This document shows positions 43,197 through 52,086 of a stretch of DNA of 64,000 nucleotides, in pieces (the first letter of the stretch is position 1; each line of letters opens with the position of its first letter). The DNA comes from Sphingomonas sp. PAMC26645 (GTDB lineage Bacteria > Pseudomonadota > Alphaproteobacteria > Sphingomonadales > Sphingomonadaceae), in contig NZ_CP039249.1 of assembly GCF_004795835.1 (NCBI RefSeq), positions 3,075,001-3,139,000 on the forward strand, written 5' to 3'. The notes under the pieces were generated by a model. That model did no database searches and was not told the DNA's origin. It saw nothing but the letters and a program-made list of their open reading frames with translations. The position numbers and the translations under genes are program-made.

Positions 43197-43679
43197 TCAC
43201 GCGCGGATGCATTGCTGGATATCGACCTCGAATTTCCGGGTTTTCGGATCGGCACCGTGCCGTGCGACACGGCAGATCATCTCGACCACGGGGGGCGGCA
43301 CGAGCGCGACGACGAGTGGGGCCGCCGGATACATGCCTATCCGGATGTCCGCGCCGTCGGCGATGTGCGGACCGAAACGTCCGGCTAACCGGGCACGCAC
43401 TTCGTCGACACTCCTGGCAAGCGAGGCGTGGAACGCCTGGATCATCACGTTGCGGTCGGTCATCGCGATCGTGGCGGTGTAGAGCCGTAGCCCTGTCGTC
43501 CGGCCAGCGCGTTTCACCCCGGTCTTAGCCAGACGACGTGAGGCTTGTTCACCGTAAAGATAGTGGAACTCGTGTTCGTCGAAACTCCCGTCCTCGTCCA
43601 TCATCGCTGTGCCTCGACCGGCGGTCCCGTACGGGCGTGAACGGATGGCCAAGTGGCTGCCGTCCTCTTTATGGGACAT
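43197..43679 (-). CDS. Hypothetical protein with the YTATI/YTATL domain (paralogue 1)
   Basis: 160 residues; TAGGAGA precedes ATG 43679. Residues about 65-160 begin LYTATIAMTDRNVMIQAFHA, then SLARSVDEVRARLAGRFG. The neighbour at 43766-44626 has the same order (LYTATLTFEDGHTTLQVFNA, then SPSEAFTRLASRYG), so the two are paralogues. The first 60 residues are charged. Function unknown; probably made together with the exonuclease 60 bases downstream. Confidence 0.72.
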   Translation of the reverse strand: MSHKEDGSHLAIRSRPYGTAGRGTAMMDEDGSFDEHEFHYLYGEQASRRLAKTGVKRAGRTTGLRLYTATIAMTDRNVMIQAFHASLARSVDEVRARLAGRFGPHIADGADIRIGMYPAAPLVVALVPPPVVEMICRVARHGADPKTRKFEVDIQQCIRA

Positions 43680-43765
43680 GTCGATCTCCTACAGACGTGC
43701 GCCGTCCCACGCCCGATTGGCGGTAGAGGACGGCGCGAAGTGTGATGTTGGTTGGCGACCGCGCT

Positions 43766-44626
43766 TCAGGCGGCGAAACGCTGTTCCAGATTGAGGTCGA
43801 GCCCGTCTCCGAGCGCGCCCGAGGGATCGTCGTCCACAAGCTGAAGCATCTCGTCCATGGCGGGCGACACGAACGCCTCGGCGAAGGCGGACGTGGGGTC
43901 GTATCCCGCATGCAGTTCGGCCTGGAACGCGACATACACCCCGTAACGGGAGGCCAAGCGCGTGAACGCTTCGGAAGGACTGGCGCATACCGAGGCGTTA
44001 AACACCTGCAGCGTCGTGTGGCCGTCCTCGAAAGTCAGGGTTGCGGTGTAGAGGCGACGCCCCTCGCCCTCGTCCGGCTGATCCCCCGTTTCGGTGGCGT
44101 CGTCGGGAGTAGCGCCATGGGGTCGAACCCGATTCGAGCCACTGTCGCCGCGAGGGTGCGTGCGCGGCTTGAGGCCTTCCGGACGGTGCGCTCGCTTTGG
44201 AACGTCATCCTCACGGGGATGCCCGAACCATCCGCCGCCTTCTCCCGAAGTGACTTCTTCCGGGTCCTCGGTCTCCGATACCAGCTCATCGATGAATTCG
44301 GGATCGGCATCGAGACCTATCGATAGGCTGTGGAGAAGAAGCGCGCGCATGAAATCCTCGCGGCCCAACACCGCGTCAATGGCGGTGCCGCCATTGAACA
44401 CGCGCCGGGGGGACAGCATCCATGCCATCGGATCAGCCCCCAGCCCGTCGCGCTGGAAGCGCGCGCCCGTCTCGGCCGCCACAAGTGCGAGACGGGTAAG
44501 AGCGCGCCGCGTCGCAGGCACGGGACGATCGAATGGCGAATCCTGGTCGAGCGGATCCTCGTAGGCATCCACGACACGGGTGAAACTGACTGGACCTTCA
44601 TAAGCCGACTGAATCATAGCGTTCAT
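43766..44626 (-). CDS. Hypothetical protein with the YTATL domain (paralogue 2)
   Basis: 286 residues from ATG 44626, chosen for GGAGC just upstream; a longer open frame reaches 44689. N-terminal about 120 residues are helical (DSPFDRPVPATRRALTRLAL), followed by an acidic, Gly/Pro-rich linker and the C-terminal domain shared with the gene at 43197. Soluble, no signal peptide. First gene of the three-gene block that ends with the exonuclease. Function unknown. Confidence 0.72.
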   Translation of the reverse strand: MNAMIQSAYEGPVSFTRVVDAYEDPLDQDSPFDRPVPATRRALTRLALVAAETGARFQRDGLGADPMAWMLSPRRVFNGGTAIDAVLGREDFMRALLLHSLSIGLDADPEFIDELVSETEDPEEVTSGEGGGWFGHPREDDVPKRAHRPEGLKPRTHPRGDSGSNRVRPHGATPDDATETGDQPDEGEGRRLYTATLTFEDGHTTLQVFNASVCASPSEAFTRLASRYGVYVAFQAELHAGYDPTSAFAEAFVSPAMDEMLQLVDDDPSGALGDGLDLNLEQRFAA

Positions 44627-45337
44627 AACGAGCTCCGTTCGCAGCCGGTCTCGGGAGTTCTTCCGGAGGATCTGTGGCCGCGCGACCAAAATAGGTCAAA
44701 AGTCGCCATAGTTCAATGGTTCGAGACTTATCGAATTATATAAGTCCTGTTAGATTTTTACAAATTTATGCCATTCGGTCCCCAAAGCCATTTTAACGGC
44801 TGTGGCAAGATCGATTGATAAGCCGTTCGAAGCTCGGATAAACGTTGGTCGCTGTTGGCAAATGCCTCGGGCCGTGGAGTGGCCAATACTCTTGCCTCTC
44901 TGCACACCATCGTCTCGCAGACGATGGGGCGGGCGCCTTCGGTCGAGTACGCCAGTACGACGTTGGAATCGCGCACCAGGCAATGCCCGCGGCAAATGAT
45001 CTGCGTGTTAGCGCGGTTCGAGACTACGCCGTTGCGAGCCCTGCCCTACCGCACCGTTCGGAGTTGAGCAGTTAAGGCTTTAGTTGGGCGAGCTCAAAAC
45101 CTGCCGCCGTTAAGCAGTCTGATTAGCTCATAGAAGCATAGTCGCCGTCACGACCTTTTCCCACCTGCGAAACTCGCCTAGTCGCCCCGTTCGAAGGACG
45201 CTCGGAAGATGGGATCTGGGCCACGCCTGGCGTTCCCTCGGCTTCGAAGGCCCGTCGCGAACGTCCCGATGACGGCTTGATCCGAATTCGTTCGCCATAG
45301 GCTCTCTTCGAGGCAAAACGCCCGTCGAGCACCAGAC
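44627..45337. other. Intergenic stretch, no convincing gene
   Basis: About 710 bases. A minus-strand frame of 72 codons from 44976 (MRDSNVVLAYSTEGARPIVC at its start) is the best candidate but has no ribosome site or known motif. The bases 44700-44770 are AT-rich and probably hold the promoter of the exonuclease block. No tRNA or repeat recognised. Confidence 0.45.
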
Positions 45338-48289
45338 CTAGAATTTGAACCTCGCGCCCATCGTGAACTGTCGCCCCACAACGTCGTAGAGGCTACGGTT
45401 AGTCGGGATCGTCCCGAAGGTTTGAAAGCGAGGGTCGATAGGCGGATCTTTATCGAACAGGTTATTGACCGTGAGGAACATCTCGAACGTACCGTCAGTA
45501 CCTCCGACCCTCTGACGAAGCGTCAGATCGGTGTAGAATACGCTTGGCACGTGATTAATGTTGATGTCGCTAGCGGTCAGGGTGTTGTCGATCTTGCCGC
45601 CCTGAATGAAGCGTTCCTGCGCGAACAACGAGAAGCCTCCATGCGTGAGTTCCGCGTCGACTGTACCGGTCCAATGAGGGCTACCAGCGGCAGCCTGGCC
45701 CACATCTCCGGCTCGATCGATGACGAGGCCTCCAGGTAGCTGCGTAGATAGTTCGTGAAGATAGGAGGCGACTCCACGGAACGCCAACGACGTATCGTCA
45801 AGACCGAACATCGACGACCCGGGCGTCTTGTAGGTCAGCTCGAAATCCACGCCCGAGGCGGTGAAACGGCTGATGTTGAAGTAGGTGTTGTCGACCGACG
45901 TAATCACCCCGCCGGTACGGTGAATGGCGTCGCACAGCACGGCATTCCCTGCGAAGCACTGATTGACGAGCAACTGGGCGTTGGTGGCAGGCGTCGTCTG
46001 AAACAGCTGACTGATCGCGTTTGAGATGTCGACCTTCCAGTAATCGACGGAAAATCCCAGGCCTCGGATGAAATGGGGTCGGTAGACGAACCCGTAGCTC
46101 AGGGTGTTGGCGACCTCGGGTTTCAGGTTGCGGTTGCCCGCAACGGTGATGTTTATCGTCGAGGACACCCCGTTGTTATTGAAGGGATCGGTGATGGGAC
46201 CGCCGGTCGAGGCGGGACTCGGTGCCAGATAGAGTTCGAACAGCGAAGGTGCACGGATGTCTCGCGATCGGGTTGCCCGCAGTCGGAAGTCGGCGAACGG
46301 TTCATAGGTTCCACCGACCTTCCAGGTCGTGACCCCGCCGCTCGTGCTGTAGTCGGCGTATCGGACGGCACCGTTGACGTCGAGGGAGTGAATCAGCGGC
46401 AGGTCGTGAAGCACGGGTGCCAGGATCTCGACGAAACCCTCCGTCACGTGGTTCGATCCAGAAAAGTTCTGCGGATTTGCGCGGTCGAACAGGCCGACCT
46501 TGCCGACCTGTGCGGCCGGAAGACCTCGGATTCCCGCATTCGAAGGAACTACCGCCGTGGAAAGCGCATCGGCGGTCTGACTTGCGGAATTGTGACGATA
46601 TTCCCCCCCGAACGCCACCGACAGCGGCCCCGCGGGCAACTGGAGCGGCTCGCCGGTCACGGAGAAGCCTGCGTTGTCCTGCGTCGCCTTCTGCACGGCA
46701 TAGGCCGTGCCGGTGACGTAGTTCACCGCCGCTTGGGAAGGCGAACCATCGCCAAAGACGTTGAACGGTACGCAACCGTTGCCGGGGTTCGTGAGCGTCG
46801 TGCGGCAGACGATCTGCCCGTTTGAAGGGTTCACGACTGCATCGGCCGCATTGTAGACGTTGGTTACGATCGGAAGGTTCGAGATCACCGACCGATCGCG
46901 ATTTTCACCGTGCGAGAAGAAAAGATCGAACTTCCAGCCGCTCCCGAACCTCCCCTTAACGCCGCCATTGACCTGCCACGTCGAGTTCTTGTTGTCGTAC
47001 GTCGCCAGCCCCGTGTCTCGGCTGAAGCGCCCAAGATGGAATGATGAGACACCCGCCGTCGCCATGCGATCCTTGATGCTGGTCGGTAGAAAGGCGTTGT
47101 CGCTGAAGATGGTGAACTGATTGCTGCCCCCTGCCTGGAGGCCCGGGCCGGAGATGAACACGACCTGGTCCTGCCCGTAGATGCCTTGGACGTAGGCACT
47201 GACGTTATCCGTGAGTTCGTAGTCGAACCGGCTGAAGAGGTTGAACCGCTCCTGCTCGGGTTGAAGGCCGATGTCACGGGACGCATCGATCCCGTCGCCG
47301 CCCTGCATCGTGGAAGCGGACACCAGGCTTCCATAGGTGAAGGGTGATGGCGCGCCGCCCGGCAGGAACTGGGTTCCCCTCAACGCGGTATCCGTGATCA
47401 GCCCGCCATAGGTGCCGTTGGAGGTGCGGACGTTAGGCACGACGACCTGCCGCGGATTGGTAGGCGACTTGTTCAGGTCGGTGACGCCGGGTACAGCTAT
47501 GATGGCGTACCCCTTTCTCGCCCAGTCACGACCGTTGTAGTTGAAGATCCCCTCGTTCTTGTAATACTCGCCGCTCACCAACACGTGCCCTCGATCACCC
47601 AGCACGTCCGCACCGGCTGTGATCGCGACCTTCTGGTTCGCGGCATCGCCGCGCTCCGAAACGCCAGCTTGCGCCACGCCTTTCACACCGTTGAACTTCG
47701 TATCGAGTGCGAAGTTGACGACCCCGGACACCGCGTCGGAGCCATACGCCGCCGACGCCCCACCAGTCACGACGTCGACGCGGGAGATGAGCCCTTCGGG
47801 TATCAGCCCGATGTCCGTAGGTCCGAGAAACGACGTGGGAGTGAGACGGTGGCCGTCAAGCAGGACGAGCGTCCTCTGCGTCCCGAGACCACGGAGGTTC
47901 AGATAGCTCGCTCCGAGCGAACTTCCTACCGATGTGCCCGATCCGTTCGATTGCGGCGATGCCGAATTGCGAAACTGCGGGGACTGGTTCAGCCCTTGCG
48001 ACAACGATTGCGGCTGCACGTTCGCCAACTGCGTCGCGGTCACGACCGTGACCGGTGTCGGTGACGAATACCCGTTCGTCACGGTCCGCGATCCCGTCAC
48101 CACGATGTCGGTAGCGGCATCGCCCTGCGCCAGCGCATTCTCGGTCGGTCCGCCCACGGGTTCGGCTCCGGCCGCGACAGGCGCCTCTACCTGGGGAGCG
48201 GATTGGGCCAGAGCCGATTGAACCGGAAGAATGGCGCCGGCCGCCACGGTGCCGGCGAGCCAGAGGGTGCGCTGCTTCGAAGACCGCAT
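45338..48289 (-). CDS. TonB-dependent outer-membrane receptor
   Basis: 983 residues from ATG 48289 (GAGGAATTGAA upstream; an earlier in-frame start lacks a site). Signal peptide LWLAGTVAAGAILPVQSALA, then Q. TonB box/plug region: DIVVTGSRTVTNGYSSPTPV, TATQLANVQPQSLSQGLNQS, GLGTQRTLVLLDGHRLTPTS, then the barrel, ending RSLYDVVGRQFTMGARFKF with the C-terminal Phe. It imports a ligand too large or scarce for porins. It diverges from the HTH-citrate-synthase gene at the head of the acid-catabolism locus, so its substrate may be that acid; inferred. Confidence 0.95.
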   Translation of the reverse strand: MRSSKQRTLWLAGTVAAGAILPVQSALAQSAPQVEAPVAAGAEPVGGPTENALAQGDAATDIVVTGSRTVTNGYSSPTPVTVVTATQLANVQPQSLSQGLNQSPQFRNSASPQSNGSGTSVGSSLGASYLNLRGLGTQRTLVLLDGHRLTPTSFLGPTDIGLIPEGLISRVDVVTGGASAAYGSDAVSGVVNFALDTKFNGVKGVAQAGVSERGDAANQKVAITAGADVLGDRGHVLVSGEYYKNEGIFNYNGRDWARKGYAIIAVPGVTDLNKSPTNPRQVVVPNVRTSNGTYGGLITDTALRGTQFLPGGAPSPFTYGSLVSASTMQGGDGIDASRDIGLQPEQERFNLFSRFDYELTDNVSAYVQGIYGQDQVVFISGPGLQAGGSNQFTIFSDNAFLPTSIKDRMATAGVSSFHLGRFSRDTGLATYDNKNSTWQVNGGVKGRFGSGWKFDLFFSHGENRDRSVISNLPIVTNVYNAADAVVNPSNGQIVCRTTLTNPGNGCVPFNVFGDGSPSQAAVNYVTGTAYAVQKATQDNAGFSVTGEPLQLPAGPLSVAFGGEYRHNSASQTADALSTAVVPSNAGIRGLPAAQVGKVGLFDRANPQNFSGSNHVTEGFVEILAPVLHDLPLIHSLDVNGAVRYADYSTSGGVTTWKVGGTYEPFADFRLRATRSRDIRAPSLFELYLAPSPASTGGPITDPFNNNGVSSTINITVAGNRNLKPEVANTLSYGFVYRPHFIRGLGFSVDYWKVDISNAISQLFQTTPATNAQLLVNQCFAGNAVLCDAIHRTGGVITSVDNTYFNISRFTASGVDFELTYKTPGSSMFGLDDTSLAFRGVASYLHELSTQLPGGLVIDRAGDVGQAAAGSPHWTGTVDAELTHGGFSLFAQERFIQGGKIDNTLTASDININHVPSVFYTDLTLRQRVGGTDGTFEMFLTVNNLFDKDPPIDPRFQTFGTIPTNRSLYDVVGRQFTMGARFKF

Positions 48290-48450
48290 TTCAATTCCTC
48301 CCCGCGATGTCATCGCGTATGATTTCTGGCCGGTTTTGCCGGTCCTCGGGCGGAGACAGATACGTGCCCGCTCGCTGCCAGGCATCTGTCAGTCCTTGCA
48401 TCATATCGTCAATCTTGATAAATAGTGTTAGGTTTAAGGAAAGGCCTGAC

Positions 48451-49665
48451 ATGGAGAAGGGACACAGGGCTGAGAGCGAGTACGTGCGCGCGGAGGAGGC
48501 TGCGGCCATCCTGGGCGTCAGCGTGACGACGCTCTACGTCTATGTCGGTCGCAAGGGACTGCGTACTCGCGGCGTGCCGGGTTCGAGAGTACGCGAATAT
48601 CTGAAGGCGGATCTCGAGCGGGAGGTCCTTCGGAAGGCTACGCCCCGCGCGTCATCGGTCGATGCCACCCTCGACAGCATCGTGACGCAGATCACGGCGC
48701 AGGGACCGATGTACCGGGGACGCAGCGCCATCGAGCTCTCGGAAGGCGCGACGGTGGAAGAGACTGCGGCCATCCTTTGGAACGTACCCGTTGGTCAGGC
48801 CTTCACGGAGCAGATGCCCAAGGGGTCGGCGGCATTCGATAAGCTTGCCCCCCTTCTGAACGACTACAACGGGCTCGATCGAGCTACCGCCCTCCTTCAT
48901 ACGCTGGAGGAGGCGGATTCCCGCTCGTTCGATCTTTCGCCAGCAGGAATGGCGCGAACCGGAGCCGACATCATGCGCTGGCTTTCAGCGATATTGTTCG
49001 GAAGTCTGACGCCGGGCGTCGCCCCGATCCACGAGATCGTGGCCGGTGCCCTGGCCTTGGACGAACGCCGTGCAGAGATCGTCCGACGGTTGCTGGTACT
49101 CGCTGCCGATCACGGACTGGAACCCGGTGCCAGGGCGGTGCGCGCCGTAGCGAGCACCGGCGTCACGCCATGGCGCACCGTGACCGCCGGGCTGCTGGTC
49201 GCCGCGGGTCGACAAAGCTGGTTCGGCTACGCCGCGGCCGTGGGCCGACTCGTCGATGAGATCCTCGACAGCGCGGACGTGCGGCTGCCACTGGTAACAC
49301 GTCTTCGCCAAGGCGAACGCGTTCCGGGCTTCGGTTCCGCGCTGTATGGCGGTCGCGACCCCCGCGGTCGCGCGTTGCTGGCTGCATGCGTCTCGATTCT
49401 TCCGGCCGACCACGACATCGACAAGCTACAGTCAGCGCTAGAGATGATGCGCGAGTGGAACGGCGGCGAGCCTGATTTTCCCTTCGCCCGCGCCTTCGTG
49501 ATGCGCAAGCTGGGGTCGGACCGGTCCGACCCCCTCTACCCGCTGGCCCGTTCGGCCGGGTGGATCGCACATTCGATCGAGCAATACGCGATCGAGGACC
49601 GAATGCGCCCCGGGCGGGATCAGTCCTTGGCGCTGCGCGACGATGCGAGCCATCACGTGATCTGA
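48451..49665 (+). CDS. HTH-citrate synthase-like fusion, catalytic His residues missing
   Basis: 404 residues from ATG 48451 (AAGGAAAGG upstream). Residues about 10-55 are a MerR/excisionase-type HTH (RAEEAAAILGVSVTTLYVYV). Residues about 75-390 follow citrate synthase: GATVEETAAILWNV, GPMYRGRSAIELS, VLAADHGLEPG, GFGSALYGGRDPRG. The His of the LHGGA-type motif (here SWFGYAA) and the His of GFGHxxY (here GFGSALY) are replaced; the DPR Asp remains. Such fusions occur in alphaproteobacteria; this one may act as a sensor-regulator, binding an acyl-CoA or acid, rather than an enzyme. It is a candidate controller for the neighbouring acid genes. Confidence 0.85.
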   Translation: MEKGHRAESEYVRAEEAAAILGVSVTTLYVYVGRKGLRTRGVPGSRVREYLKADLEREVLRKATPRASSVDATLDSIVTQITAQGPMYRGRSAIELSEGATVEETAAILWNVPVGQAFTEQMPKGSAAFDKLAPLLNDYNGLDRATALLHTLEEADSRSFDLSPAGMARTGADIMRWLSAILFGSLTPGVAPIHEIVAGALALDERRAEIVRRLLVLAADHGLEPGARAVRAVASTGVTPWRTVTAGLLVAAGRQSWFGYAAAVGRLVDEILDSADVRLPLVTRLRQGERVPGFGSALYGGRDPRGRALLAACVSILPADHDIDKLQSALEMMREWNGGEPDFPFARAFVMRKLGSDRSDPLYPLARSAGWIAHSIEQYAIEDRMRPGRDQSLALRDDASHHVI

Positions 49666-49679
49666 TCCCCAGGGGCGGC

Positions 49680-50870
49680 TCAGATCGTGCCGGTTTCCTT
49701 AAGTCTCGCAATCTCTTCCGAACTGAGACCCAGTTCCTGACCGAGTACATCCTGGTTGTCGGCGCCAAGTTCGCGGCCGGTGAAGTGGATCGCCCCGCTG
49801 TCCCGCGACATACGGAACATAACGTTCTGCATACGTACGTCCCCCAGGACCGGGTCGTTTACCGGTATGATGGTCTTCAAAGCGGCGAACTGCGGATCGG
49901 CAAAGATGTCCGCGATGTTGTAGACCGGTGCCACGGCAGCCTCGGCTGCTTCGATCGCCAGAACGGCCTCGTCGGCGGTCCGTTCAGCTATCCAAGCGGC
50001 CACCCGCTCATCGATGTCCTCGACGTGCTCGACACGACCTCGTGCGCTCGAGAACCATGGCTGATCAACCAGATCGTCCGCTCCGACCAGCCGCATGAGT
50101 CTCTCAGCAATCGAATCCGACGAAGTGGAGATGGCAAGCCAGCGCTTGTCCTTGGTCTCGTAGGTGTTGCGGGGCGCATTGGCGCGCGAACGATTGCCGG
50201 TCCGGTCCGGGATGATGCCCAGTTGATCATAGACGACCGCCTGGGTGCCGAGTATCGTGAGGATCGGTTCGATCAGGGCGATGTCGATGACCTGCCCTCG
50301 ACCGGTACGCGTCCGGCTGTTCACTGCGGTCATGGCGGCGAACGCCGCGGCGAACCCGGTAATTCCGTCGGCGAGACCGAAGGGAGGAAGCGTTGGTGGC
50401 CCGTCCGGCTGCCCGGTCATGTCGGCGAAACCGCTCATGGCCTCTGCTAGGGTGCCGAAGCCCGGCCGATGGGAATGAGGCCCGAACTGACCAAAGCCAG
50501 TGACGCGTACGAGTATCAGGCCGGGATTGTCCGCTGAAAGCACGTCGTAGCCAAGTCCCCAACGCTCAAGCGTGCCGGGGCGGAAGTTCTCAATGATGAT
50601 GTCGGCCTTGCTTGCCAGCCGCCGGAAGATCTCCGCACCCTCGGGTCGGCCGATGTTGAGCGTCATCGCGCGCTTGTTACGCCCCATCATCGTCCACCAG
50701 AGGGAGCGGCCGTCCTTGCTCGGCCCGTGGGTACGTGCCGGATCCCCGCGAGGATGCTCGATCTTGAGAACGTCCGCGCCGTAATCGCCGAGCAGCATGG
50801 CTGCGACCGGGCCCGCGAACAACGTCGCGGCGTCTATGACCTTAAGGCCGGTGAGCGGTTGGGTGGTCAC
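49680..50870 (-). CDS. CaiB/BaiF-type (class III) CoA transferase
   Basis: 396 residues. The pattern LKVIDAATLFAGPVAAMLLG, YGADVLKIEHPRGDPARTHG, NKRAMTLNIGRPEGAEIFRR and ADIIIENFRPGTLERWGLGY is that of class III CoA transferases, which move CoA between carboxylic acids through an aspartyl-CoA anhydride. The conserved catalytic Asp region reads FGLADGITGFAAAFA. It is convergent with the HTH-citrate-synthase gene and divergent from the cyclase gene. It should activate the imported acid as its CoA ester. Confidence 0.93.
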   Translation of the reverse strand: MTTQPLTGLKVIDAATLFAGPVAAMLLGDYGADVLKIEHPRGDPARTHGPSKDGRSLWWTMMGRNKRAMTLNIGRPEGAEIFRRLASKADIIIENFRPGTLERWGLGYDVLSADNPGLILVRVTGFGQFGPHSHRPGFGTLAEAMSGFADMTGQPDGPPTLPPFGLADGITGFAAAFAAMTAVNSRTRTGRGQVIDIALIEPILTILGTQAVVYDQLGIIPDRTGNRSRANAPRNTYETKDKRWLAISTSSDSIAERLMRLVGADDLVDQPWFSSARGRVEHVEDIDERVAAWIAERTADEAVLAIEAAEAAVAPVYNIADIFADPQFAALKTIIPVNDPVLGDVRMQNVMFRMSRDSGAIHFTGRELGADNQDVLGQELGLSSEEIARLKETGTI

Positions 50871-50985
50871 GCTGCCGCAACCCGATGGAGCGAGCCTGGT
50901 CGGCTCGAGTCAGCTGTAATCGTCATGGCCTCTCCCGACGGATCATCGCCCGCCCCTGGTCCAACGCTTCTAGACATCCTTTCAT

Positions 50986-51004
50986 TTGACATGTCAACGT
51001 ATAC
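50986..51004. promoter_or_regulatory. Palindromic operator candidate in the CoA transferase/cyclase intergenic region
   Basis: TTGACATGTCAA is a perfect 12-base palindrome, followed one base later by the 6-base palindrome GTATAC. The site lies 38 bases before the cyclase ATG and about 115 before the CoA transferase start, a suitable place to control both. No regulator other than the HTH-citrate-synthase protein is nearby. Confidence 0.5.
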
Positions 51005-51041
51005 AGTTAGAAGTAATGGTAACAATAAACGGGAGAGGCAG

Positions 51042-52067
51042 ATGAGATCGCCGCGATGGGTTAATAGACCCCCTGGTTCCAACTGGGGAGAATTCGGGCC
51101 GGACGATCGCATCGGCCGATTGAACCTTCTGACCCCGCAGAAGATTCTCGAGGGTGCGCGCGAGGTGGTGGCCGGTCGGTCGTTCTGCTTGAGTCTTCCG
51201 CTCGATCTCCCGGGTGGGAACGTCGGCAACCTCCGCCGACACCCGCCGCGCTTGTTCGCAGCCGTCCAGGACGAGGCAAGCGTCTACAACAGGGTCGTGG
51301 GAACCAGCGTCGTCAGCGACGACGCAGTATTGCTCTACACGCAATACTCGACGCAGTGGGACAGCTTCGCGCATGCCGGCAGCCTGTTCGACGCCGACGA
51401 CGACGGCATCGCGGAACCGGTCTACTACAACGGCTGGCGCGCAGGCGAGACGGTCGTCGCGCCGACCGAGACGCCGGGTGTTGAGCCGTGGGCAAGGTTC
51501 GAAGGTCCCCATGCGCACGAGCTCGGCGTGGATGCCTTCGCGGTGACGGGGCTGCAGGGCCGCGGCGTGCTGGTTGATCTTCACGCGCGATACGGCCGCG
51601 ATCAGCATGCCGTGACTGGCGACGAGCTGCTTCGGATCATGGCGGAAGATCGGATCAGCGTCGAACCTGGCGACATCCTATGTCTGTATACGGGTTACGA
51701 CGGGGTCATCCTCGAGATGGGTGGTCGTCCGACGCGCGACGCCCTTCATGGCACTTGTTCGGGGCTCGATGGCGGCGATCCCCAGCTGCAGGACTGGATA
51801 CGCGAGAGCGGAGTCGCGGCGATCGCCTCCGACAATCGCGCGGTGGAGATCATGCCGTCGCCACGCGCCGCCTCCGGCGGGATTTCGGCGCCGCTCCATG
51901 AACTCTGCCTGTTCAAGCTCGGAATCCCGCTTGGTGAGATGTGGATGCTTCACGAGTTGGCGGACTGGCTGAGGACGAACGGCCGTTCCCGTTTCCTGCT
52001 CACGGCGCCGCCGCTGCGCCTGCCCGGAGCGGTGGGCTCGCCGGTCAGCCCCGTCGCCACGGTTTGA
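51042..52067 (+). CDS. Cyclase-family metal hydrolase
   Basis: 341 residues from ATG 51042 (GGGAGAGG upstream). The family metal site usually reading HxGTHxD appears as YSTQWDSFAHAGSLF, as in the large cyclase subgroup with TQWD. LLTPQKILEGAREVVAGRSF, GVDAFAVTGLQGRGVLVDL and IASDNRAVEIMPS follow. These proteins (kynurenine formamidase-like) hydrolyse amides or lactones. It begins the plus-strand run cyclase, MmgE/PrpD, MFS, CitE. Substrate unknown. Confidence 0.88.
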   Translation: MRSPRWVNRPPGSNWGEFGPDDRIGRLNLLTPQKILEGAREVVAGRSFCLSLPLDLPGGNVGNLRRHPPRLFAAVQDEASVYNRVVGTSVVSDDAVLLYTQYSTQWDSFAHAGSLFDADDDGIAEPVYYNGWRAGETVVAPTETPGVEPWARFEGPHAHELGVDAFAVTGLQGRGVLVDLHARYGRDQHAVTGDELLRIMAEDRISVEPGDILCLYTGYDGVILEMGGRPTRDALHGTCSGLDGGDPQLQDWIRESGVAAIASDNRAVEIMPSPRAASGGISAPLHELCLFKLGIPLGEMWMLHELADWLRTNGRSRFLLTAPPLRLPGAVGSPVSPVATV

Positions 52068-52086
52068 GACTTCTTGGAGAGTACGC

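Noticed and set aside
44690..44770. AT-rich segment considered as a tRNA or attachment site at the edge of the exonuclease block
   Set aside because: No cloverleaf and no matching direct repeat was found in the window.
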